Source of the DNA: Lepturacanthus savala
Lineage: Eukaryota > Chordata > Actinopteri > Scombriformes > Trichiuridae
Assembly (NCBI GenBank): GCA_030544235.1
Contig: CM060472.1
Span: 18,754,154-18,818,153 of the forward strand
Reading direction: 5' to 3'
DNA: 64,000 bases
Positions within the stretch are counted from its first letter, which is position 1. Each line of letters opens with the position of its first letter. Shown here one piece after another: positions 50,446 to 64,000 of this stretch. Below the pieces are notes generated by a model. It did no database searches. It saw only the letters and a list, made by a program, of their open reading frames with translations, and had not been told where the DNA came from. A program made the translations under genes and the position numbers.

Positions 50446-52241
50446 TCAAATCGTTTTCTCCTTCATGGATGGCTCCGTTGCAGGTGAACATAGTTTCCTA
50501 AAAGACACAATCGTCATTATTATGATTATTATTATTGTACAAATGCTATAATTTCTCCTAATGTTAAGAACTTTCTTTAGATCACTCACTTGGCCATTAA
50601 GGCGTCCTTCACATAACCACATATCACTGGGTTACGGGCCAGTTTCCCTGTCAGCATTTCAATCTCTTGTTTCCAGGTGTCCGACTCCTTTTTTAAGGCA
50701 TCTTAGTGACAGGAAAACAGAAGAAAAACTATTCAGCAATCCTTGTATTTCTCAGCAGGGTGGCACTGACAGCTGAGAATAATTAGGTGTCAAGTAGTTT
50801 ATTGTTTTACCTTCAATCGCGGCCTGTTCAGCTTTTAAAGCAGCCAGCTCAACCTCTTTTGTTTTCTGCAACAGTGTGTGAAAAGATTCTCTATTAATGA
50901 CTTGGAACTTGTGCTGAAAAACCACCTGTCACCTTCCCAATCACCCGGTCTAGTGGACAAACATGTATAAAATACTCCATTACAAGCAAACATCCTGCAG
51001 TATTAGCAGCAAAATGTACTGTAAAAGTCCTCATTCTGCAGAAAATAACTACAGTGACACATTTTGTATTAAAGAATTTATAGTCTCTTTTAAAAACCTT
51101 AGGTGGTGTCTGAACAGTGCGAGAGTTTCCTCTATAATATCCCTGCTGTTCATACTGATTATCTATTATGTTGAAATCCACAGTGTCCACTTAAATAAAG
51201 GTTCATCTGAATGTGTATTTTTGCAGATTGCAGGAAGTTTGAATGTCAATTTGTGCAGACATTTAAAATTGTGAAATTATCCTTTAAATATTGCCTTTGT
51301 AGACTGTTAATAATACTGATGGATTCATTTGGAAGCATTTTTACTGTTACAGCAGGTTAAGGTGCAGAGTATCAACTTTATATACAAGAAGTTTAGTGAA
51401 GTGGTTCTCAACCCGAGGGTCGGGTCCTACAACGGGTCCCAAGATAAATCCGGGGTCCATGAAAGAAGCAAAGCAAATCATTCACTAATTCTTTATTTGC
51501 ACTTTTCTCTAATTTGCCTTTTGAGAACATGTTGATAATTTGACATCTATTTAAATAAAACCATCTGACGTTTAAATACTAGAATCACAGACTGTTTAAA
51601 GAATGGATGAAACCATTAGCTCTCGGTTTGTTTAGTCGTGATTTGTTTATATTGAGCCAGAAATGTCTTTCCTGTGCTACAAACTCAACCAAAATGTTCA
51701 GTTTCCACAACAGAAAATAATCTATAGACCATTTTTTGCACCAGGCTACAAAAGTTTTTATTTTTCCTGTATATTTCAGCATTTTAACATGAAGGTCTAT
51801 AAAATTACGTGTACAATATTTAATATTTACCTATGAAAGGTCACCAAAAGAAATGGAGTGAATTATTAATGAATTATTCAAATAAAGTTTTCCAAGCAGG
51901 AAGTAGTTCACTGCTATATTTAGTGAAAAAAAAAATGTTTTCACCTGTGCTGCTTGGCAGGCGTTGAATTCTGTTTTCAGACTCTCAAAGTTTGGAAGGA
52001 TTTTGGCCACAATTTCCTCCTCCTTCTCCAGCAACTGATTCCCCAGAATCACCAGTTTTTCCACTGATTCTTTACGAAACTCTTCATCCACATATTGGTG
52101 ATCACCTGCTTCCGCTCGTATTTTCAGCCTCACGTTCATGTTGTTTAGTGACTCCAGTGTTTTATTTTGTTCCATTATAATCACCAGCAGTAAACTCATC
52201 GCCATGCCGGATAAAATGGAGGCGACTAGCAGAACTCCCAT
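50446..52241 (-). CDS. Small single-pass membrane protein with a coiled coil; not recognised
   Basis: Four coding exons: 52241-51945, 50865-50811, 50701-50590, 50497-50446, with GT-AG signals and phases that close into 171 residues. Residues 1-23 (MGVLLVASILSGMAMSLLLV and on) form an uncleaved-looking signal anchor. It is followed by a long heptad-rich, charged coiled coil (EEFRKESVEKLVILGNQLLE, EEEIVAKILPNF, KTKEVELAALKAEQAA). The C-terminus contains ARNPVICGYVKDAL and ends MKEKTI. This suggests a signal-anchored protein with a coiled-coil domain on one side of the membrane. No family recognised. Support is the coherent splicing and frame; expression is untested. Confidence 0.62.
51395..51470. 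mobile_element. Decayed hAT-type terminal fragment
   Basis: GTGGTTCTCAACCCGAGGGT resembles the AGTGGTTCTCAAC end of Charlie-type hAT elements, followed by the common GGTCCC/GGGGTCC body. A second, reversed, fragment (GGTTGAGAATCACT) is at about 7480-7520. Both are short, so the call is tentative. Confidence 0.35.
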
Positions 52242-52360
52242 CGATGCAATCTGTGTGGCTGTGCTGGTGATAAAAGAAAGTCATAAGGAAACAAAGAGAG
52301 GAATATTATTGTTACCACGGTGTAATAGCTGAATATTTTCTAGCTGGTGTTTTCTCTTAC

Positions 52361-52480
52361 CTTCTCGTAACTCGTCCACTATAAATCCAGTTTTCACAGA
52401 TTTTTTCTCCCCGAAGGTGTCAAACTACAAACACTAGACAGCAACTGCAGTGTCCACTCACAGCTGCCTCCACCCTCCCT
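52361..52480 (-). promoter_or_regulatory. Probable non-coding first exon of the membrane coiled-coil gene
   Basis: Donor CGAGAAG|GTAAGAGAAA at 52361/52360. An acceptor (ACCAGCACAG) lies about 20 bases upstream of the coding ATG at 52241. A stretch ending TATAGTGGACGAG lies just before the donor. There is no in-frame ATG in it. Upstream limit not determined. Confidence 0.4.
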
Positions 52481-52906
52481 CAAAGAGCTGGAAACAGGCA
52501 GAGCAACTTGTTAAACATCCTGTTTGACTGGTTCGCCATCTTATGTGAGGTATGGCATAAATAGAGGTAAAGGCATTTTTCTCAAGAGAGGAACAATTGA
52601 TCACACCTGTAAATTAAAGGTCAAAGCAGGTATGTGGATTCACCCAGAAGCAGCAGAAAAACACGGAGCAGATCTTCTTACACTCAGTGGTGGAGTTTTG
52701 ATTGTGCTTTTGCTCTTTTCGTTATTGTTGAGGATTTCTATGGGGAAAATAGAAATATGATGATAGATAAATGCTATTAAAAGAACATCAAATCCCTCTT
52801 ATCTGATGATCTCAGAAAGGCAAATTAGAAGCCAAATGACCCATTTACACAGAAAGACAGTATATTCGTATACGTATATTTCACTGAGTAAGCAAAAGAT
52901 GTAAAC

Positions 52907-53424
52907 TGTTGCGCTCCGCCCCTCCTCTCCCAGTGTCTCTCTCTTTCCCCCTCCCTTTTTGTTTTCCCTCTGCAGGCAGGGCTCCAGAGATCGGCATCAG
53001 GTGTGCAGAGGACACAGCTGCCCAGCATCAACTAATCACCTACAGCAGTTCAAAAACCCTGGTCTCCTCATCCACCACTGCCAGAACTTTGCAGACCTCT
53101 CTGTGAACACAAGTCAGGCCTCAGTTTGAGTCAGTTTCTCGCCTGCGTTTCTTTGTTCCCAGTTTTTGAATCCTGTTTTCCTCTCCCTCCCTGGCCCCGC
53201 TTGCCTCCGAGCCCCCATGACTTCAGCCTTCCCTCTGGATTCTCCCCACTGGCCTCCCTGCATCTCCCCTGGATTTTCTCATGGCCTCCCCTAGAACTGC
53301 TCCCCCTCCTGAGACCCCTCAGCTCTCCCCCCCCCCCTTTTTTTGTGTTTTCAATAAAACCCCAGTTACTCCTCCATATGTGTCTGCCCCTTGGTTCTCC
53401 TTCTTGCCCAGCCCCTTCGTAACA
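52907..53424 (+). mobile_element. Solo LTR of an LTR retrotransposon
   Basis: 518 bp bounded by TGTTGCG ... CGTAACA (near-perfect short inverted ends, TG...CA). The 3' part has an internal AATAAA at 53353-53358 followed by a T/C-rich, ATG-poor stretch, as in fish Gypsy/ERV-type LTRs. Flanks TAAAC (52902-52906) and GAAAC (53425-53429) match at 4 of 5 positions, an eroded target duplication. No gag/pol region is next to it. Lies just upstream of the membrane coiled-coil gene and opposite to it. Confidence 0.55.
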
Positions 53425-53429
53425 GAAAC

Positions 53430-54990
<1,561 letters not shown>

Positions 54991-55049
54991 GACCGGAAGT
55001 TCTGTTGCTGCACGACACCGAACCGCCGCTTCCGCACTGCTTCCTTGTT

Positions 55050-55518
55050 TATTACTTTTAGGAATGAAGCGGTTTGAGATGGAAACGAGTTTGTTTTTCG
55101 TCCCCTGAAAACAACGACGGGATTTCCACAACATTTCCGAGTGAGTTAACGGACAGTTTCCTTTATTGTTCGCTAGTTTATATGAGTAAAGTTTGAAAAG
55201 TTTCGCTAAATGTCGCAATTGAGACGTAAACCTGTCTGAACACGCTATATAATTACCATTCATTAACATTTCCATCAATAACACTGTTCAACAGACAGTT
55301 TGTAGCCGTTAAAACCGTCGGCTTTGTTTATGTACAGTTTAGTTTCTTCTTTTTCTTTTTCTTCTTGTTCTTCTTCACAGTCAACGTGGCTGTTGTCAAT
55401 ATTTGTGGCATGAAGTCATCCCGAATGTTTTAACGAGCTGCTGTTTTCGTGGACCCAGGTCCGCGTCGGGGTCCGGGTCTGAGTTTCAGCCCTGAACCAG
55501 TTCTAGTTTCTGGTCTGA
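55050..55518 (+). promoter_or_regulatory. 5' UTR exons and promoter region of the PIP5K gene
   Basis: A first non-coding exon ends at a donor, TTTCCGA|GTGAGTTAAC, at 55140/55141. The next exon starts after a strong acceptor (TCTTCTTCACAG) at 55380 and runs into the coding start at 55519. The area 54985-55120 is CpG-enriched (CCGGAAGT, GACCGG, CGCCGC), a likely promoter. Confidence 0.5.
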
Positions 55519-58500
55519 ATGGCCACAGCTGCTGCAGAGGAGCCTCCGGGGCTGCAGGGCCACACTGGAAGTAAGAACTCTGTCCTCCTACATCCTCTCT
55601 GGAAGGGAAAGATCAGATGTTTTTGACATGAGTTGGTATCAGAGCTGTAATGATTAGTCGATTAAACTTTGTTTATTGATGTAGTTTAAAATAGTAGGGA
55701 AAAATCCCCATTTCTTTTAAACTCCATATGCACCTTTGTGTAATGCTGGCTCATAACATTCTATGTAAAAAGATCCACAGAAGACATTATACTACTACTA
55801 CAAAAAATAAATAAAACGATAATTTCTCAATTTCATTGTTTAGTTTTGTCCAATAATAATTATTATACTTAACCTGTTAAACTCCATTGAGTTTTATGCA
55901 TATAATGTATGAGAAAACAAATAAAAATAGATTAATATAATATCAGTAGTAGGGCTGCAGCTAACCACTAATTGATATTTATTTATATTTGATAATATAT
56001 GATATATTTGTAATGATCCTCAGTGTGATTTCTATGATTTTATTGACAAATAATTGATCTTTGAACTCTTATCTTGTTAAGTATTGAACTTTGCATTGCA
56101 GATTTAGCTTATTTCAACTTTTTTGGGTCAGTTTAGTTTTAAGTTTTTTTTGTAGTAAACAATGTTACAGTTTATTTTTTTTGCAATAGATTAACCATAA
56201 TCGTTCTGTCACAGCAACATAAACTGATTCTGACACTTCTGTAGTCACCTAGTTCTTTTGATACCAGGTTTAAGTCCATGACCTTTGTGGTTTTAGAAAT
56301 ATTTTATATTTATTATTATTTATAGCAGGAAAACTGAAAAATAGACCTGAGGCTAAAGTGGTTAACAGCTGTTTTCTGGACAACTGAGTGAGTTTACATG
56401 TACACGAATATCCCAGTTTTGATTCTAATTATTTCATAGTCATTTATTTTTGTATTGTGCCAAACATTTAGCCCAGGCCCACATTTCAGAAGACACATCT
56501 TCTGGTCTTAAAAAACATGTTGGAAAAGAAAATGCAAACAGTAAAATAAAACTAAACCAAAATAAAGCTTTTCACATATCTATAGCTTTTTTTCTCTTAT
56601 GCCAGATTTGCGAAATAAAATAAAGAATGTTTAAATAAAATAAATCAGAAAACAGCTGGATAAGGATTTAGTTTCACTTTCTTCTTAAATCTGATGGGTA
56701 AAGTGTCCCAATCGTTATCAGACTGATCAGATAAGAGCAAAGTATTTAGGTCAGATAGTGGTTGGGACATTCATTGTTCCTCATATTGACTCTGACTAGC
56801 TTATTTATCTAATTCCTCCTATTGCACTCAAAGACCTGCAGAGTCAGTTGCGGAGGCGACTTTCTTCTCTCAGAGGTAACGAACGAGGTGCGTCTGCTTG
56901 TTTCAGAGCTGCACTCTGCATCTTGAACATTAGAGAATGATAGTGTCATCGTGGTGTGTTTGATGTGAATCCATCCAGCGTGAGAATTACATTTTGCCTG
57001 AGTTCCGTTTCCTCATTATCTGTTTCTTGTATAACTTGTATGTTTCCTTTTTTTCTTTCTCTGAACAGATTCTCTCACTGGGCCTCGGAAAAATGTTTCT
57101 CCAGAGGTGAGAAATGACTGTTTGGAGGATGTGTAATAACAGTTTGGAGGATGTGTGTAATCGGGTTTCAGTACCAGTTAGGAAACATGCTCAGAGTTTA
57201 ACGTGACAGTTTGGATTTCACCAGTGTTTTGCTGAAGCAGCCTCTATTCCTTCCTCTTTTCTACAAGAAAAAGAAAGAAAGGTGTTTTTACTTATTGCTG
57301 CAGTTATTTTCCTCTCTTATTTCTCTCTCCTGTTTTTCTACTGACAGAGTCCGGGCACGAGCGCCTCTCAGACCAATAAAAAAACCATCGGCCATCGTGG
57401 AATTGATCCCACTGGGGAGACGACGTACAAGAAGGTGGGAGATGTTGTTGACAAACATTTACAAGCATTCGCTCAGTGCTGCAAGTGACAATTAATAAAT
57501 AAATAAATAAATAAAAATGTCATGAGTCTGAGGGTTCTGAGTGTGAAAAAGAGTAAACCTATGTTCCTGGATCATTAGAATCATTAGAGATGCATCATTT
57601 ACATTTTTCGTCAATACTTTTATCAGAAAATGGTGAAAAATATCCATCATAGTTTCCCAGATTCTGAGAAGACGGCTTCAGGGACAAAAGCAGAATTATT
57701 TTTGCTTACAAAATTCCTTGAACGATTATTTGTTCGTATAAATATGCGTTAATAGACTGATTGTTGCAGTTTTACTCTTACTGCTCTGTACAGTATATAT
57801 GAGAATATTTTGAAATTTTAGTAAGCAAATTAAAATAAAACAATTTAGTTTTTTTCTGCTTTTGCCATTTTATCCATGTCAGTTTCCTGTGTTTCCCAGA
57901 CAACCTCCTCGGCCCTGCAGGGAGCCATCCAGTTAGGCATCACGCACACAATTGGCAGCTTGAGTCAGAAACCTGAGAGAGACGTGCTGCTGCAGGACTT
58001 TGAAGTGGTGGAAAGCATCTTCTTCCCCAAGTCAGTCTTTGAAACAATGAAATAAGGCTTAGCTATAAAGCTTTTGGAATGTTTTGACTTCGCTGCACTA
58101 ATACCGATCATCCTCTGTATGTGGTTTAATCCTTGAATCTTATGCTTCCGACCGGCAGTGAAGGCAGCAACCTGACCCCAGCACATCATTATGGAGACTT
58201 CCGCTTCAAGACCTACGCCCCAATCGCCTTTCGCTACTTCAGGGAGATGTTTGGCATCCGGCCTGATGACTACATGGTATGATTGTGCTACTGTGTCATT
58301 CAAGCACAATAAATATGGTTTAAAAATAGTAAATCTCTGAAGAAAGAGAAAGAACTGTTTGAATGAAGGAGTGAGTGAGGAAGTGAAAAGGGTGAGATGA
58401 GGGAAGTGTGCGGTGACACCCTGAGGTGCAGCTTCTGACGTGACACATGTCTAATTACCGCTCGCTGGTCTGGTTTCAGTATTCTCTGTGTAACGAGCCG

Positions 58501-61500
58501 CTGATCGAGCTGTCCAACTCCGGAGCCAGCGGGTCGCTCTTCTACGTCTCCAGTGACGATGAGTACATCATTAAGACTGTGCAGCACAAAGAGGCCGAAT
58601 TTCTGCAGAAGCTGCTGCCAGGATACTTCATGGTGAGGTTCGAGGAGAGGCTTTATGTTAGGCCTGAGAAATAAAGCATTATCAATATATATCGGCAATA
58701 TCCAGACAATAATAGTTCAATATGATGTTAATAGTTTCACTCATGGTTTGCTGCTCCTCCTTGGCTCTTAAAGATCGTGTTTCCCTTGATAATGAAGCAA
58801 TCATTGAATCAAACAGCCAGTCATTTAACGGACAAAAGACAAATCAAATTTTATATAAAATGGTTACATTCAGCCTTTTTTCTCCAGTTCATTATTAAAA
58901 TGGATAATAAAAATGATCAATAATCTTCATTATCCACTGATAAGAAACATTTTAAATCAATATATATTTCATTTATATAGCCTCCCTCTACATTTATGTA
59001 TAAAAAGTAGGTTGTTAAGCATAAAATGCCCCCAAATATAAAAAAAACAATAATTATTGATAATGATCAACATAAACAAATCTTTGACTATTGATTAACT
59101 CCTTGTCAATGTCCCACTATTCATATATCTTTAAAAAAACACTTGTCTGTATTCAGGATAAGTTTTTAGTTCATGCCTAATATGCAGAAATAAGTCACCA
59201 TGAAAATATAGCTACAAGTGGTGATTGGAGGGCTCAAATCTGAAGCAGCTCCATCAGACAAACTTAAAGCTCTGAGCGTGTTTAAGGCTTCACAAAGGTG
59301 AGAAAAATCACTTCAGAGAGTTGAAGTCTGTTTGAAGTCAAAGTCAGCTTCATTGTCAAGTAAGTAATCGAAGTTACGTTCCTCATTTTCCCAGCTGTAG
59401 ACAAAACCCAAAAACTACACAATGTAGTCAACGATAAAGTGCACAGGTAACAAATAATAAGAGATAACAAACATCTGCATGTATCTTAAAGTATTGTTGA
59501 GCACAAGCGGCAAGCACGATATGACACAATCAAGGATGAGCGACACTAATCACATTTGTTTCGTCATCACAAAGCCTGTAGAATTTGATTTGCACACTCA
59601 ATGTCGTATGTCTCGCCTCCATCAGATTTGAGCAAAACTGAGTGTGTATGTGTAACCGATCAGGGCAGGATGTGTCTATTGAGCTCAATCAGGATTGCAC
59701 CAAGATGTCTTGCGTTAAGAGGAGATGTGTGATAGGCCACGCCTACTTGCAACATTTAATGTGGCACAATAAGGTGACATTTGTGCCATTTTATTTTTTC
59801 CTTTTCATTTTATTTGTTTATTGATCTTTTTCACTGAAGTCTTTCATTTCACTTCCTGGTCAGTTTATTCTTCTTTTGGTCTATTCTTCATATTTTATCC
59901 TCCTCCCACCATCCCCTCTTCTCTCCTCTAGAACCTGAACCAGAACAAGCGGACCTTGTTACCAAAGTTCTACGGCCTCTACTGTGTCCAGGCAGCGGGT
60001 AAAAACATCCGTATTGCGGTCATGAACAATCTGCTGCCGAGCGCCGTACGCATGCATCTGAAGTTTGATCTGAAAGGCTCCACGTATAAGCGGCGGGCCT
60101 CAGCGAAAGAGAGAGCAAAGGCCGTGCCCACGTACAAGGACCTGGATTTCATGCAGGACATGCCTGACGGCCTTATACTGGAGGGGGACAAGTACAGCGC
60201 TGTTTGCAAAACCATCCACAGAGACTGTCTGGTGAGATCAATACAAATTCTGTTCAATTCAAATCCAAAAACACTTTATTTGTCCCAGAGGGGCAATTTA
60301 AAAGGTGCAGCATTTAAAAAAAAAAAACATGCATAAAGTTCTGCAAAAAAACACATACAACTGGTAAAAAAATGTACAAGAACATCTCACATTGCCTGAA
60401 CTTTCACCGGCTATCCCACCTCACATTAATATTATTATTATTTTTTTATTGGATTTCCCTCAGCTCCTGCAGAGTTTCAAGATTATGGACTACAGCCTTC
60501 TGGTGGGAATCCACAACGTAGATCAAGCCTGTCAGGAGCAGGCCAGTGAAGAAGCGGTGGCAGGTGCCGCGGACCAGAGGAGGCCACAAGGCCAGAAATC
60601 CTTATACAGCACCGCTATAGAGGCCATCCAGGCCGAGTCCGGCAGCATGGGCTCCCTGGACACGGAAGACAAGTCAGTGACCGCGGAGACAAGATCCTGA
60701 ATCCAGACTTTATTAAAAGCGGCTGAAAGTGAGTACGGAGAAATGGCAGAGAAATTAATGAGATGCGTTGTCTTCTTTTTTTTCTTTGCAGAACGGGAGG
60801 AATTCCAGCACGAAACTCAAAAGGGGAGCGGCTACTGGTTTACATCGGCATTATTGACATTCTACAGTCCTATAGGTAATTCTATAGAGACACCTACATC
60901 AATGTTAAGGAATTTGCATGAAAAATAGATGTCTCAAAGAATGGGAACAGCAACAAGGATCATTTGGGGAGAAATTATATCTACAAACATGTTGGCAAAG
61001 AGGCATCAGTAGAGTAATAGTTAGAAACGTCAGGCTGTAACATTGTTTATCTGAATGAATTGTAAAATATTGCAGGAATGTAAAAATATCAGCATGAATG
61101 TGACCATGTGGGGGTCTGGTGGTATTTAATCTCCTGTACCTCAATCTTTCTCATTTGATTTCATCCGTGCTGAGGCAACACACACATATGTCTGATTAAC
61201 TCTTTTTTTCCAAAATAAATGTCCTCTGCTTCTTTCTTGTTTTTATATTGGGGGATTGTCCTGTAGAAATGTGTAAAGTTGTCCATGTTTTGTCTTTCAG
61301 ATTAGTGAAGAAGCTCGAACACTCTTGGAAAGCCCTGGTTCATGACGGGGTAAAGTACCTCTACAAGCTTTACTTATCGTGCTACAGAATTTAAAAAACA
61401 ATGTTAATTTGTCTTTCTTCTTCCTTTTTAGGACACTGTCTCCGTACACAGGCCGAGCTTCTATGCAGAACGATTTGAAAAGTTCATGTGCTGCACAGTC

Positions 61501-63502
61501 TTCAGGAAGGTCTTATGTAAGGACTCTTCTAATTAGAACTCATTTTAATTCATGGTTCGCATACAACTCAATATGACCTCATGTGGGTGGGACCTGTAAA
61601 ACTATTGCATGATTACTGTTTAAATAACAACACCTCCAAATGTCACCTTTTCCTTTCATGTAAAGAAATACAATCGAAATTCTCTCGCAGTTAATTTACA
61701 AAGAAGGTGCAATGTCTTAAAACAATAAGTTGAATTTCAACCACATGGTGCCACAGCGTTTCCATTTTCAGTCTGCCTGCTGCTGTTATATTATGAAATT
61801 CAATTTACAAATCACAGAGGAATTACATGGGTACAACGCATACAGTATTTTACTTTATGATTCCCAAAATTGTCGAGATCTATAAACATTTCCACTCTTG
61901 CTGACATCACCACCACAAACTAAAGCCAAAGCTGATGATTCTGATATTGGCACCAAATATGATTTTCCTCTAAAAGATGCTGTGAACATACCAAGTGAGG
62001 CAGCTTCCTTTTTCTGTGAAAGAATAGGAGGAACTGGTCTGTTTTTCTTGGAATGTCCAACACTGTGTCTACTTCTTTCAAAATTTCCAGAGTCATTTGC
62101 AAACTTTTATTGTTTCTGGACCCTGAGTTGCATTTTTTACATCCCTGCTTTAAACATTGTGTGTGTGCGAATTAAATAATGCCAGCTGTACTTTATGGCT
62201 GCTTGATTAACACTATTTTTCTCTTGGATCTAGTAAAGACCTCCCCGTCTAAGAAGCGCCGTGCGATGGTCCACGGTCCGACGAAAAAAGCAGGCGGCGT
62301 CGGACCTTCTCTGACGGCATCAACCAGCAGTAGCGGCAACCAGCAGCAGCATCCTGCTCTTCAGTTTCAAGCCAGCGCCGAGAGCAAAGAGGACAGCGAG
62401 GGAGACAATTGTAAGAAATGGAAACATGAGAACGGTTTGGAAGCGGGTTATGTTTACTGATGCCCGCAGAGATGTGTTCCAGCATGTGTCAGCATGTCGC
62501 GAAGTGCTGCTCTCATCATAAACGACTCATAGTTTTATCTGGTTCCACCCAGTTATGCAGTCGGGTCGTCCTGACCTCCTCCCAACGACTTTACCGCTGA
62601 GCAACTCTGGACTTGCCCCCACAAGTCAGCCTCCGCCTCTGGATTTGAATAACACGCATAGCAAAGACCACGAGTCCAGTGCCCCAAAGAGGTAGGAGGG
62701 GGGAACTACATGAGAAGATTAGTGTTTTAATAAAAGTGTCTGTACTGTAAATTGTAAAACTGATCATTAAAGACACTCAGGAAAGTCAGTACATTCACCG
62801 AGCAGCAAATATCAGGAAGCTTCATTGGAAAAACAGGTTTGAATTTTATAGGTTTGAATAAGTTTGGGGGGAAAAAAGAGGAAATATTTGCGTTTCAGAC
62901 TAATAATTCATATTAAATTCAATAATTTCAGACAAATAATAAGCTTATCTGACCAATGAGTCACGCAGTGATGTTGTAATCAGGAAAGAAAACGGACTCT
63001 TTTCTAAATTGAAACACCTTTATGGCGTTGTTTCCATGGACACGGTGGACAAAAAAGGCAGCATAGATGCTGTGAAAATTAAATGATTTGAATTTTTCAA
63101 CTCTATTTGTGTAGTATTTTTTAGAAAATAAAAACAATAATATAATCTTATACATTCAATATGTTATGGGAAAATGGGCCCTTTTTTATACTCTACTACT
63201 ACTATATTTATAGTCCTCGAGTTTTAAAAAGTATATTCAGTTGATGTTTTTCACATAGACTCATGTTTTCCTGTGTATCACACTCACACTGCTTGTCTGT
63301 TGCTTTCAGAGCTCAGATTGGGATTCTTGAAAAAAGCATCAGTGGTGAGGATGGAATCTCAATCAATGACATAGTTCCTCATGCAAGCAAATGTTCTGTA
63401 AGTGGATGGAATTCATCTCATATCTCAAGCTTTTCTCTACACTTTTTTCCTCTTTTTTGCTGAATGATTTTCTAACTTGTAATTTGTGGTTTACAGGTGT
63501 AG
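55519..63502 (+). CDS. Phosphatidylinositol-4-phosphate 5-kinase type I, PIP5K1A-like
   Basis: Makes PI(4,5)P2 from PI4P at the plasma membrane, for endocytosis, actin control and signalling. Fifteen coding exons: 55519-55570, 57069-57106, 57348-57434, 57900-58030, 58159-58276, 58480-58632, 59932-60231, 60464-60672, 60792-60875, 61301-61349, 61432-61516, 62234-62410, 62553-62691, 63310-63397, 63497-63502. All phases close; 571 residues. Seen: ETTYKKTTSSAL; loop SGASGSLFYVSSDDE with catalytic Lys174 in YIIKTVQHKEAEFLQ; GSTYKRRAS; MDYSLL (301-306); IGIIDILQSYRLVKKLEHSW with the KK that gives type I activation-loop specificity; TVSVHRPSFYAERF. FYVSSDDE, VQHKEAEF and GIPARNSKGERLL favour PIP5K1A over 1B and 1C. 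The C-terminal region after TSPSKKRR is low-complexity. The last coding exon supplies only one Val and the stop. Confidence 0.94.
55640..56060. repeat. Fragments of the AGGGCTGCAGCTAAC dispersed family in PIP5K intron 1
   Basis: AGAGCTGTAATGATTAGTCG at 55640 and AGGGCTGCAGCTAACCAC at 55951. A body fragment of the same family (CAGAAAATGGTGAAAAAT) is in a later intron at 57586-57770. Confidence 0.45.
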
Positions 63503-63897
63503 ATGTGGGACGGTGAACCGGACTCAAATGAACAAAACAAACTCTGGGGATGTTCGGAGCGTGGACGAAATGTTACACCTCTCCCCTGGTGTGAGACGAG
63601 GTACAAAAATTAAATCTGTATTCGGAAACACCTAGCGGGATATTAAATGTTTTCTTTTTTGTTATTTCTGCACTTTGATTTCCAAATCTCAACAAGGTAA
63701 GCGGGTGGTTGCGTTGTGACACTAGTAATAGACGGGTACATTGATGCTGTGGTTATTGAACACTATTATTCATCTCAGAGGTTTGACTTTATGCACAACC
63801 AAAGATCGTTCTTGTCAGTGATGTGCTCAACTAAGCCAGCATTCGGTGTAACAGTGTCTTTATTGCTATATATTTTGGATTGGGAACACGTTTTTTT

Positions 63898-63903
63898 AAT
63901 AAA
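63898..63903 (+). terminator. Polyadenylation signal of the PIP5K gene
   Basis: AATAAA about 395 bases after the stop codon at 63502, in AT-rich 3' UTR sequence. Confidence 0.5.
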
Positions 63904-64000
63904 ATTCTGTATTTTTTTAAAGAGTTGAGTATGCATAGTCAGCGTATTTTTTTGTGCTTACTCTGAATGCATATTATGCTGGAAAAAGAGGTGATCCTCA

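Overview
The window is vertebrate nuclear DNA, almost certainly from a ray-finned (teleost) fish. The genes are split into many GT-AG exons, the proteins are typical vertebrate families, and the spacers are AT-rich and full of microsatellites and short interspersed repeats common in fish. No bacterial, plasmid or phage features were seen. Exon limits below were read by eye from splice signals, reading-frame continuity and family similarity. In every complete gene model the exon phases close into one open frame.

Layout, left to right. (1) 121-17557, minus: the 5' sixteen coding exons of a KMT2B-type histone H3K4 methyltransferase, from the menin-binding N-terminus through the CXXC finger to the three PHD fingers. 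The bromodomain, FYRN/FYRC and SET parts lie beyond the left edge. (2) 19810-21547, minus: a multi-C2H2 zinc-finger protein resembling ZNF576. (3) 22899-25328: a 2.43-kb P-element/THAP-type DNA transposon with perfect inverted ends and an 8-bp target duplication, carrying broken pieces of its transposase. (4) 26403-27575, plus: a ten-finger C2H2 protein. (5) 29127-32729, minus: ndufv1, complete, the 51-kDa NADH-binding subunit of mitochondrial complex I. (6) 35846-46465, minus: a complete HCN pacemaker channel closest to HCN3 in wording, with almost no C-terminal tail. (7) 50446-52241, minus: a small, unrecognised single-pass membrane coiled-coil protein. (8) 55519-63502, plus: a complete type I phosphatidylinositol-4-phosphate 5-kinase closest to PIP5K1A.

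The genes do not form a pathway. They are ordinary housekeeping, chromatin and signalling genes on one chromosome segment. Two arrangements stand out. The two zinc-finger genes point away from each other, and the P-element sits exactly between their first exons, so it appears to have split a compact bidirectional promoter. The HCN and PIP5K1A-like genes lie close together here, as HCN3 and PIP5K1A do on human chromosome 1q, which supports those two assignments.

Intergenic and intronic space holds (TA)n, (GT)n and (AC)n microsatellites, tRNA-derived SINEs (one with a clear 13-bp target duplication), a solo LTR and at least two dispersed teleost repeat families. Nothing in the window looks like a wholly new biological system. 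The best leads are the transposon-split promoter with its YY1-like subterminal repeats, the tail-less HCN channel, the paired CTCF-like palindrome upstream of it, and the orphan membrane coiled-coil gene.
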